DNA of 64,000 nucleotides, from contig CAYLMK010000012.1 of assembly GCA_964384945.1 (NCBI GenBank), positions 124,001 through 188,000 of the forward strand, read 5' to 3'. The notes under the pieces were generated by a model. It ran no database searches, was not told where the DNA came from, and was given only the letters and a program-made list of their open reading frames with translations. Of the stretch, positions 15,641 to 23,184 are shown piece by piece. The position numbers were made by a program, and so were the translations under genes. Within the stretch, counting starts at the first letter, position 1; every line of letters begins with the position of its first letter. The DNA comes from S015-6 sp964384945 (GTDB lineage Bacteria; Desulfobacterota; DSWW01).

Positions 15641-17526
15641 GACCCTTGCACTCCCCGGCTGTGACAGCGATAGAGGGCCTCGATGCACCAGGCCGTGGTC
15701 AGCTCTCTGCCGCCGTAATAGGCGGTTCCCTCCCGAAAGACGGCATTCGGGGCCCACGAACCGTCCGGTTCCTGCGACTCGGACAACTTGCGGACCGCCC
15801 GTGACAGGGCGCGCCGGCTGCCGTCCGTGAGCCGCAGGCAGAGCAGGGTCAGGGCGATTTCGGTGCTGCTGTTCCAGGACTCTCGGGGCTGTCCGCGGCC
15901 CACGAGATAGTCTTCGAGCCGCTTTCGCGGCACTTGCGTGCGGAGGGCCCGGCACAGGAGGAGCAGCGGCAGGAGGGGCTTGCACGCGTATCGCGTCCAT
16001 GGAGGCGGCACCGGGCCGAAGGCGGTGCCGTGACTCCAGGGTGTGTAGTGTTGCCGGAGGATGCAATCCGCCGCAAAGGCTTTGAGCCTGGGTACACGAA
16101 AAGAGCGGCCGGAACAATGGTAGAGGAAGTTCGCCCAGAAGAGGCCGTCCGGCAACGGTCCATGGCCGGGTGCGAAGGAGCGCTCGATCCGTGAGAGTGC
16201 GAGCGGGTCGGAGGGTATGGGTTGAAAGGCATCTTCGAGAGCGCGGGGCCGTCCCGGGTGCGTGACCTTGTCATCCATCCGGGAGAGAGCGCAGGACGCG
16301 GATCGGATGAGCGCGTGCACCGAGGAGTCCACGGGCTCGAGCGCCTCCAGGGAAGTGAGTATGAGGGTTGTCGCGGCTCTCGACGCGCCGGCCGGTCTCG
16401 AAGGGCACAAGTAGATGTGGGGCGAGACGGCGAGGGGGAAGATTCCATCCTTTGCCTGGCGCTCGGCGAGAAAAGAAATCCCGGACCGGATCTGCTGCAC
16501 TACGGCCTTCCGGAAGGACTTCCGATGAACGATCGTTTCGGCGACCGTGCCGGAGGCGCGCACCCGGGCACGGCCCTGCTCCCGGCGACGGATCTCAGCG
16601 AGGTCGTGCCGCAGGGCCCGACAACGCCTTCGAAAGCCGTCGTTGAACTGCTTCCAGAGGGGGAGCGGCAGGGACCCCACGGTTTCGTTCGATTTCTGGA
16701 AGAAGATCTCGGCCAGCCGCAGTTGCTTCTCGGCCAGCCCGGTCGCATAGAGAAGGCGGCCGATGCGCTCTGTCGGGACCGGATGCCCGGAACGGAGTGT
16801 CTCGGCCAGGCCCACGCGATGAACGAGGCGGGTGAGAAGGTACGTGAAGTTGAAGTTCCGGAAATCCTGCCGCCAGTCCTCCAGATCGTCGATGCAAACG
16901 AGGGCGATGTGATGGAGGTCGAGCGATGCGGACAGGCGAGCGAGGTCCCTCGTTCGACGAGCCAGGAAGGCCAGGGCCATCGAGAAAGGCCGCAGGACGG
17001 CTGTCTTGCCCTTTGCGAGTGCGCAAAACCGCCGGATGGGGAAGGGCCCGATCCGGTGCGAATGCCAGAGCCTCTCTTCCCGAACACTCCTCCAGGTCTC
17101 GAAATAGCAGTCGGTGAAGTAATCCCAGAACGGGTGGCCGACGGCGAAGAGGGTATGGAGGAGCTTGAGGCTCTGCACGTGTTCCTGTTGAGCCAGGAAC
17201 AGCTCGGCTGTCTCGACCGACCTGTGCCGGTCCAGCATGCGGTCGTAGGAGAGAAGGTGCTCCGCATAGAGCCTGTCGGCCCGGGAGAGTTCGCGCACGG
17301 TTTCCCTGGGCACGTCCTGAAAGCATGTGTGAAACAGAAAGGGGTAGTACGCATGCAGGGGAGAGGAGGCCTGCCCCGTTCGAGGAAGGCCCTGGGGCGA
17401 GGCCTTCGCGTCGGTCCCGGGCCCGTCCGTCCGGCCGATTCGCTCCCAGTCCGCCCGGCCCGTGCGGATCTCCCGATACAGGTCGGTTCCCTCTGAAAGG
17501 ATAACCTCGCGCAGAGATGTCTCCAT
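15637..17526 (-). CDS. Class I isoprenoid-synthase-like / toroid fusion
   Basis: A 629-residue protein. The N-terminal half resembles an isoprenyl diphosphate synthase: YDRMLD (94-99) at the first Asp-rich position (DxxxD rather than DDxxD), KGKTA (172-176) and the intact IDDLEDWRQD (212-221). The C-terminal half (about 335-625) is helical with a QW-type ESQEPDGSW (583-591) and YGGRELTTAW, as in squalene-cyclase/protein-prenyltransferase toroids. Start at 17526 follows AGGAGGGGCTGAAGCG, four bases after the SPASM gene. ComQ, which has the same class I fold, prenylates the ComX peptide; by analogy this protein may prenylate the Cys-rich peptides, or it may cyclise a free prenyl diphosphate. 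Both roles are inference. Confidence 0.65.
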   Translation of the reverse strand: METSLREVILSEGTDLYREIRTGRADWERIGRTDGPGTDAKASPQGLPRTGQASSPLHAYYPFLFHTCFQDVPRETVRELSRADRLYAEHLLSYDRMLDRHRSVETAELFLAQQEHVQSLKLLHTLFAVGHPFWDYFTDCYFETWRSVREERLWHSHRIGPFPIRRFCALAKGKTAVLRPFSMALAFLARRTRDLARLSASLDLHHIALVCIDDLEDWRQDFRNFNFTYLLTRLVHRVGLAETLRSGHPVPTERIGRLLYATGLAEKQLRLAEIFFQKSNETVGSLPLPLWKQFNDGFRRRCRALRHDLAEIRRREQGRARVRASGTVAETIVHRKSFRKAVVQQIRSGISFLAERQAKDGIFPLAVSPHIYLCPSRPAGASRAATTLILTSLEALEPVDSSVHALIRSASCALSRMDDKVTHPGRPRALEDAFQPIPSDPLALSRIERSFAPGHGPLPDGLFWANFLYHCSGRSFRVPRLKAFAADCILRQHYTPWSHGTAFGPVPPPWTRYACKPLLPLLLLCRALRTQVPRKRLEDYLVGRGQPRESWNSSTEIALTLLCLRLTDGSRRALSRAVRKLSESQEPDGSWAPNAVFREGTAYYGGRELTTAWCIEALYRCHSRGVQGS

Positions 17527-17530
17527 CGCT

Positions 17531-18964
17531 TCAGCCCCTCCTGGAAAAGGTCCTGTCCGCATTGCGGCGGCTCCACTCCCGATAGGCCACGCGGGCCGCC
17601 TGCTCGAAGTGCCCGGGAAACTCCAGACAGTGGGGCTGGTCCAGGCGGCCGGTCGCCCGGTAGGCGAAGGCCTCGCAGCCCCCGCCGCAGAAGAAGAGGT
17701 AGGGACAGGACCGGCACGCTGCGATCTGCACGACACTGCGATGGTGCCACCGCCGGGCCGCCTGCGCGTCGAGATCGAGAAACCCGGGTCCGTATCGGCC
17801 GATGCGGTGCTCCGGATGACCGATGACCTCCCAGCAGGGATAGATGTCGCCGAAGGGGTCGAAGAGATACATGGCCAGATTGCTCCCGCAGAAGGCCGTT
17901 CTCCAGAACGGAAGATCGTTCTTCTGCAGAAGGTGCGCCAGGATCCTCTCCTTGACCGCGTGCGTGAGGGCGTCCGTAGGGAAAAAGGCGGGATCCTCAC
18001 GGCCGGAGGTGTCTTCCGCCGAGATGGCCCGGTGCATTTCCAGGTGAGAAGCAAAACGGCCGGCCTGCGGCCTTCCGCAGATGCCTCCGTGCACGGGCGA
18101 GCAGTAGGCGCGAAACAGGGGGTTCCGGTTCCAGGCCTTTTGCAGGAAGAAATCTCGCAGCCATCCCACGAGCCCCGCGTTTTCCCGGTCCACGTTGACC
18201 CGGACGGATATCCGCACGCCCCGCCGCAGGGCCTGATCGATGTTGCGGACGATCCGTTCGAACGTCCCTCCGCCGCCCGGAAGGAAACGCCTGCCGTCGT
18301 GTACGGCAGGCGGGCCGTCCATGGTGACTTGCAGGAACGATATCTTCCCGTCCCTTCCCAGCAGGTCTGTGTAGTGGTTGAGGTCGACGGCGTTCGTGAT
18401 GGCGGAAAACTGCCGGAAGCCTCTCGCAAAGGCCCTCTGGTGCAGGAGCCGGATCGTCGCCTCGTTCGCCTTCTGCAGAGGCTCCCCACCATAGAGCGTC
18501 AGGCACCTCTGCCGCCGGTGCGGCGCGTCGATCCGGCCGGCCGCTTCGAGGGCGGCCTCGATCATCTCTGCGGACATGCGCCTCTCGAGCCAGGACGGAC
18601 CCATTCTCTGAAGTTCCTTCTCGTAACAGTAGGTGCAGCGGAGATTGCAGGAGTAGGTCGGAACGAAGAGAAAGCCGGGTGCTGCGTGCTTCTGCAGTAC
18701 CTGATGAACGCGACCTCCCAACTCGACCACGTACCGTTGTTCCGCCTCCGCGGATTTCTCCGTCAGGTACCCGCGCGCCTTCAGATGATCCAGCGTCTCC
18801 GAGGAGAACGCGTTCTTGAAGCCGCCGTCCGAGGCACGTCCTTCCTCCAGGAGGCCGGCGATACGCGAGGAGACCAGGTCCACGGCGCCGGTGTATCCAT
18901 GAAACAGCAGGGTCATGTCATCGTCCGGAAGCGGAACTCGGATGATATAGGTGCTTGCTCTCAC
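17531..18964 (-). CDS. Radical SAM/SPASM peptide maturase
   Basis: A 477-residue AdoMet radical enzyme. CNLRCTYC (C106, C110, C113) binds the catalytic 4Fe-4S cluster, and the C-terminal SPASM region has C417, C420, C426, C430 and C446 for auxiliary clusters. The 100-residue N-terminal part before the barrel is where such RiPP maturases carry a leader-binding domain, though I cannot confirm the fold. Related enzymes install thioether bonds between Cys and other residues (sactipeptides, ranthipeptides), which suits the Cys-rich peptides downstream. GTG start at 18964 overlaps the previous stop (GTGA). Confidence 0.85.
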   Translation of the reverse strand: MRASTYIIRVPLPDDDMTLLFHGYTGAVDLVSSRIAGLLEEGRASDGGFKNAFSSETLDHLKARGYLTEKSAEAEQRYVVELGGRVHQVLQKHAAPGFLFVPTYSCNLRCTYCYEKELQRMGPSWLERRMSAEMIEAALEAAGRIDAPHRRQRCLTLYGGEPLQKANEATIRLLHQRAFARGFRQFSAITNAVDLNHYTDLLGRDGKISFLQVTMDGPPAVHDGRRFLPGGGGTFERIVRNIDQALRRGVRISVRVNVDRENAGLVGWLRDFFLQKAWNRNPLFRAYCSPVHGGICGRPQAGRFASHLEMHRAISAEDTSGREDPAFFPTDALTHAVKERILAHLLQKNDLPFWRTAFCGSNLAMYLFDPFGDIYPCWEVIGHPEHRIGRYGPGFLDLDAQAARRWHHRSVVQIAACRSCPYLFFCGGGCEAFAYRATGRLDQPHCLEFPGHFEQAARVAYREWSRRNADRTFSRRG

Positions 18965-19947
18965 GTGGATGCTCCGGGACCCTCGTGTCGTTCGTCCCTT
19001 TGCCCCCCGAGCACTGCAACCAGGGGGCGCTTGTCACGCAGTGCTCCGAAGAGGTGAAAACAGAGATCGCAGCGGCTGTGGTAGAAGGCCGGGTCCTCGC
19101 CGCCGACCGGCGGCTCGTTCAGGGCAAGCCGTGCAAGCAGAGCCCCGGGGCCGTCGGATCGCAGGGCCGCCAGCAAGGGGTCGGAGGTTCGCCGGGCCAC
19201 AAGGACCGGAAGAGGCTCCTCCTCCAGGTTGCCCAGGACCAAAGGAAAGTCGGCGTGGCGCATGTCCCGTGCCGGAAGATTGCAGCAGGTCAGCAGGTCG
19301 CCGTTCGGGAGGAGCAGCGGCGGACTTGAGCAACCGGGCCCTTGGAAGCACGAGACGGGACGGAGCTTCACCGCGGGGCGGAGGTTTGCGGCCCGGCCCA
19401 GGGGGGAGATCTCCTGGACAACCGGCCTGGCCTTCCTGCCTTGCAGGGCCCGCAGCAGCCCGTCTGCGATCGGATCGTGCCGCAAACGGGCGATCTTGAC
19501 GTATGCCCGAAGCCCGATCTTCTCCGCCGCGTCGAGAACAAGCCGGACCTTTTCGAAAGGAACCGCGAGCAGATGGTAGCGGTCCGTGCTGACGGTAATG
19601 GACTCGAGGCCCTCTTCTCTCAGCCGGGAGAGGCAGGCTGTGGTCTGCCCCCGGGAGGATGCCCAGGCCGCATTGGTCAGCACGGCGCTTCGCATGCCGT
19701 TCTCGGCGGCATGAAGGATCAGACACCGGAGTTCCCCGGCAAAGAGGAAGGGCTCACCTCCCGTGAACGCGATACGCCGGAATCCGGCCCGGGCCGCCTC
19801 CTCGACAAAGCTCTCGGCCCGCCGGATGCCCATCGTCGGGCGCACATCGGGTCCGGAGCGAAAGATACAGTGGCCGCAGGAGAGATTGCACGAGAGCGAG
19901 TAGGCGAGATGGAGCGTCGGGTGCAATCCGGTGTTGTTGCCGTTCAT
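18961..19947 (-). CDS. Radical SAM enzyme, second maturase
   Basis: A 328-residue radical SAM protein with CNLSCGHC (C20, C24, C27) at the very N-terminus, so it has no leader-binding extension. FTGGEPF near residue 60 is the SAM-binding GGE motif. Later Cys pairs (LLTCCN near 216 and CDLC near 296) may hold an auxiliary cluster. It sits between the lipoprotein (ATGA overlap) and the SPASM enzyme (GTGA overlap). It probably modifies the peptides or acts with the SPASM enzyme; the reaction is unknown. Confidence 0.8.
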   Translation of the reverse strand: MNGNNTGLHPTLHLAYSLSCNLSCGHCIFRSGPDVRPTMGIRRAESFVEEAARAGFRRIAFTGGEPFLFAGELRCLILHAAENGMRSAVLTNAAWASSRGQTTACLSRLREEGLESITVSTDRYHLLAVPFEKVRLVLDAAEKIGLRAYVKIARLRHDPIADGLLRALQGRKARPVVQEISPLGRAANLRPAVKLRPVSCFQGPGCSSPPLLLPNGDLLTCCNLPARDMRHADFPLVLGNLEEEPLPVLVARRTSDPLLAALRSDGPGALLARLALNEPPVGGEDPAFYHSRCDLCFHLFGALRDKRPLVAVLGGQRDERHEGPGAST

Positions 19948-20501
19948 GGCCGTGGGGGGGTCCCTGACGGGAGTCGCAGGTTCGGGCCTGCGAGCCGCTC
20001 GCCTCGTTGGTCGAAGACTTTCAGATACACGACGCCACGGAATTCCTCGATCAGGTCGAAGGCAAACGGAATCTGCCGGCCTCCTCGAAGGCGCACGGAC
20101 AAGGTTCCGTTCCGTGGATGTTCATGGCATATGCAGTACGTCCGGGCATCTCCTTCCTTCACCTCCCGGAGCCAGAGGAGGGAGCCGTCGCTGTCCAGTA
20201 TCTCCAGAAACGCTCCCGACCGAAGTCCCTCGCAACGGAGAGCAATCAGGATGAACAAGCGCTCGGCATCCAAAGGGATCGACCATCTCCACTCCCGGTT
20301 GCACCAGAGGCAGTGAAAGGCTCCTCCGGTCAGCGGGTCTTCCTCGACGCGGTGTTCGAGGGTTTCGCAGGAGGGGGGCACTTCGGGGCCGGGCGGAACG
20401 TCCGTCTCCTGGGCTGCATCCTCGCCGCCGCAACCGAAAAGGGCGAGCCCGAGACAGAGCAGAACGAGGAGACCGGGCGGTCGGTTGCCTGGAATCCGCA
20501 T
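19944..20501 (-). CDS. Cluster-associated lipoprotein of unknown function
   Basis: A 185-residue protein with a type II signal peptide: hydrophobic LLVLLCLGLALFGC with the lipidated Cys at 24. The mature part has two Cys pairs, HCLWC near residue 62 and YCICH near 120, and no recognised domain. ATG at 20501 follows GGAGG with good spacing; the frame is open upstream. It overlaps the next radical SAM gene as ATGA. Placement inside the biosynthetic operon suggests a role outside the cytoplasm, such as binding, maturing or retaining the product, but this is a guess. Confidence 0.65.
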   Translation of the reverse strand: MRIPGNRPPGLLVLLCLGLALFGCGGEDAAQETDVPPGPEVPPSCETLEHRVEEDPLTGGAFHCLWCNREWRWSIPLDAERLFILIALRCEGLRSGAFLEILDSDGSLLWLREVKEGDARTYCICHEHPRNGTLSVRLRGGRQIPFAFDLIEEFRGVVYLKVFDQRGERLAGPNLRLPSGTPPRP

Positions 20502-20527
20502 TGGAGAGCCTCCTTTCTCTGGTTCCG

Positions 20528-21538
20528 TCAGGGACGAATCCATTCCGCGAGACGATGCGGGCCGTACTCCTTGATCACGGCCCATGCCGCCCGCTCCATG
20601 TCGTCCCGCGCCACACCCTTAGGAATGGGTTCGAGGGCGGAGACGGCCGCCCTGAGGCGGCCTTCCGCCTCCCGAAAGCCGCAGGCGAAGCCGCCGTTGT
20701 CCTCCAGCAGCGCGGTGAGTTCTCCGAGGCGCGCGGCCCGCCGGGGATCTGCGTAGATCCGGCGGATCCGCTTCTTGTCCGCCGTGTCCGCCCTGCGGAA
20801 GGCAGCGAGTACGGGCAGGGTTACCTTCCCCTCGGCCAGGTCGCGGCCGGGCTCCTTTCCCGTCCGGTCTCGGGCGGAGAGGAAGTCCCGGATATCGTCG
20901 AGCAACTGAAAGGCCGTGCCCAGGTGCAGACCGTAGGCCTCGAGCGCAAGGAGATCCTCCGGTCGTCCGCCGCCGAGGAGGCCTCCGAGCTTGCATGCCA
21001 TGGCGAACAACGAGCCGGTCTTCTTCTCGATGATGAGAAGGGCGGTCCGCTCCTCGAGCGTAAGGTTGCCGTGGTTCTGAAGCTCCATCATCTGACCCGC
21101 GACGAGCTCCATCAGGGTCTCCACCGCAAGCGGCAGGACGGAGTCGTGCTGCGTCCGGAGCGCGAGGTCTACGGCCGCGGTCAGGAGGAAGTCTCCTGCG
21201 AGGATCGCGACGCCGTCGCCCCAGAGCCGGTTGACCGTGGGCCGATTGCGCCGGAGGCTCGCTCGATCCATGACATCGTCGTGCAGGAGGGTTCCGTTGT
21301 GGAGGGCCTCCACGAGCGTCACGGCCTCCGCGAGGTGCGGGACGGCGGGATCGAACAAGCGGGCGGACAGGCAAAGGAGTCGCGGGCGAATGCGCTTTCC
21401 TTCGGACTGAAAGACATACCGAAGGACCGGGTGAAGCCCGCGGCAGGGGGGATGGATCCGGGCGAGGAACTCCTCCGCGGTAAAGGCGACCGGGCCGGCC
21501 GGATCCGCGGAGGTTCTGCACTTCTTCTGAAGAAGCAT
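20528..21538 (-). CDS. Trans-polyprenyl diphosphate synthase
   Basis: A 336-residue prenyl elongase with both canonical motifs: LLHDDVMDR (DDVMD at 87-91) and LLDDIRDF (DDIRD at 214-218), plus GKRIRPRL near residue 47. It should condense IPP with allylic diphosphates to a C15-C50 chain; length cannot be assigned. The start is taken at 21538; a Met 23 codons upstream (21607) is open. It is 26 bases before the lipoprotein gene and so probably supplies prenyl diphosphate to this cluster, though a housekeeping quinone role is possible. Confidence 0.85.
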   Translation of the reverse strand: MLLQKKCRTSADPAGPVAFTAEEFLARIHPPCRGLHPVLRYVFQSEGKRIRPRLLCLSARLFDPAVPHLAEAVTLVEALHNGTLLHDDVMDRASLRRNRPTVNRLWGDGVAILAGDFLLTAAVDLALRTQHDSVLPLAVETLMELVAGQMMELQNHGNLTLEERTALLIIEKKTGSLFAMACKLGGLLGGGRPEDLLALEAYGLHLGTAFQLLDDIRDFLSARDRTGKEPGRDLAEGKVTLPVLAAFRRADTADKKRIRRIYADPRRAARLGELTALLEDNGGFACGFREAEGRLRAAVSALEPIPKGVARDDMERAAWAVIKEYGPHRLAEWIRP

Positions 21539-21855
21539 GGACGCCCCGTATTCTCGTTCTCTGGTCGTATCTGCTTCCGGGGGGTCCTGCGGCAAGAAGG
21601 ATGCCAACCGGGGGAATCCGCACGATCGCCTTGACGTGCGAACAGATACGCGCGCCGGGCCCGGCGTCGGCGTGCGGCCGAATGTGTACCGTTCGTCTCA
21701 GCCCGCCGGTGCTGGAAAACGCACCATTGGACGGCCCTCTGAAAAGCCGTTCCTTGGCTCCGCCGGCGTCTATGGTTCGATTGCTACAGGCCGGCTGCGT
21801 AGGAATCTTCACAAGGATGGAAATTGGCGTCTTCCTGAGGCTGCCGCACAGGGAG
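21539..21855. other. Non-coding gap inside the cluster
   Basis: The only long gap in the leftward cluster (317 bases; 248 if the synthase starts at 21607). I find no convincing gene, hairpin-plus-T-run terminator or consensus promoter. It could hold a weak internal promoter for the polyprenyl synthase and the genes after it. Confidence 0.5.
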
Positions 21856-23184
21856 CTAAAGCCTTCCCTTCAGAAAGAACCAGGCGCCCCGAAGCCGCTG
21901 CTTGCGCTTCCGCGCGGAGCCGTAAAATCTCCGGTAGCACTCGGCTACCTTGGCTTCCAGTTGCCGGGGAGAAAAGTTCTTCGGATGGAAGACGCAGTGG
22001 CAGACGTCGTACTTGGACCAGTCCTTGGAGAATATCCTGCCTTCCGCGGAGAGCTGCGAGTAGATCTCCGTGCCGGGGAAGGGCGTGAGGACAGTGGCTT
22101 GAATCGAGGTGGGATCCAGCTCCATGAGAAACTCGATGTTTTCGTCCAGGGTTTCCAATGTGTCCGAATCGAATCCGAAGATCATGGACGCGAGCGTGAT
22201 GATCGGGACCTGTTTGACGATTTCGAAGGCCTTCTTGATTTGGTCTCTCGTCTGCTTCTTGTGTGCGTCCCTGAGGCTCGTGGGGCTGGAGGATTCAACC
22301 CCCATGAAGAGGCCGAGCAGCCCTGCGTCGAACATCTTCTTGAGCAGATTCTCGTTGGCCGCGATGCTGTCCGCCCTGCTCAGGCAGGCCCACCGGAAGG
22401 AAAGGCCACGCTCCCGGATCAGGTCGCAGAGGGCTTCCACGCGGGCAGGGTCCATCGTGAAATTGTCGTCCACGAAGAACACATAGGGCTTCTCCGAGAA
22501 CCGCTCCAACTCCTTCAGCAGGCTCTCGGGGGACCGGGCCCGCCATCTGCGTCCCTGCATGCTTGCGGTCATGCAGAAGGAGCAGTTGTGGGGGCATCCC
22601 CGGCTCGAAACGACGGCCCCGAAGCCCCTCTTGAACGACAGAAACCGGGTCCAGCCGGAACTTTCCGGAACCGGCAGATCGTGCAGATCCACGGGGGTCT
22701 TCGGGGATGCGTTCCGGAAGATCTTGCCGTCTCGCTTGTAGCTGATCCCCTCGATTTCCTCCAGGGGCGTTCCACAGGCGAGCTTCTGCAGGGTCACCTC
22801 CCCCTCGCCCCGGACTACAATGTCCACGTGTCCGGTTTCGAGGGTCTCCACGTCCTGGATCGTCACGTGGGGACCGCCCATGACCACGGGCCGGTCCGGC
22901 CTCACCCACTTGACCCGCCTTGCCGTCTCCAGGGCATCCGGATAGTCGGCCGTGGTCGAGGTGATTCCCACCATGTCGCAGCGGGCCAGATGCTTCCGCA
23001 GATCCCGAAACGCGGCCGGTTGCAACACGGTGACCTCGTGATCCCTTCTCAGAGCCGCCGCCAGATAGTCCAGGGCCAGGGAGGGGACAAAGGAGCGCAC
23101 GGGCAACCGGATGCCCCGGGATACGAGGTGCCTGAAGTAGTCGTATCGGGTCTTGCCGACCGGAGTGGTTAACAGGATTCTCAC
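21856..23184 (-). CDS. B12-binding-type radical SAM enzyme
   Basis: A 442-residue protein with an N-terminal cobalamin-binding-like Rossmann region (residues about 1-140, VVMGGPHVTIQ near 100) and a radical SAM core with CPHNCSFC (C197, C201, C204). This arrangement is shared with hopanoid enzymes such as HpnJ, BchE and many methyltransferases. The canonical DxHxxG B12 motif is not obvious, so cobalamin binding is uncertain. The gene overlaps the upstream flavoprotein gene as ATGA. It may tailor the isoprenoid or the peptide. Confidence 0.75.
   Translation of the reverse strand: MRILLTTPVGKTRYDYFRHLVSRGIRLPVRSFVPSLALDYLAAALRRDHEVTVLQPAAFRDLRKHLARCDMVGITSTTADYPDALETARRVKWVRPDRPVVMGGPHVTIQDVETLETGHVDIVVRGEGEVTLQKLACGTPLEEIEGISYKRDGKIFRNASPKTPVDLHDLPVPESSGWTRFLSFKRGFGAVVSSRGCPHNCSFCMTASMQGRRWRARSPESLLKELERFSEKPYVFFVDDNFTMDPARVEALCDLIRERGLSFRWACLSRADSIAANENLLKKMFDAGLLGLFMGVESSSPTSLRDAHKKQTRDQIKKAFEIVKQVPIITLASMIFGFDSDTLETLDENIEFLMELDPTSIQATVLTPFPGTEIYSQLSAEGRIFSKDWSKYDVCHCVFHPKNFSPRQLEAKVAECYRRFYGSARKRKQRLRGAWFFLKGRL

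Noticed and set aside
12977..17526. Squalene-hopene cyclase or plant-type class II terpene cyclase
   Set aside because: A QW-type motif is present, but no DxDD acid motif and only one clear QW repeat per protein; the class I half is N-terminal.
20528..21538. Polyprenyl synthase as an unrelated housekeeping gene
   Set aside because: It cannot be excluded, but the 26-base spacing to the operon and the isoprenoid-synthase-like genes downstream make membership of the cluster more likely.
21601..23172. 523-codon plus-strand frame opposite the B12-type radical SAM gene
   Set aside because: Antisense shadow; Leu/Val/Gly-rich translation with no motif, whereas the minus strand has intact CxxxCxxC and family similarity.
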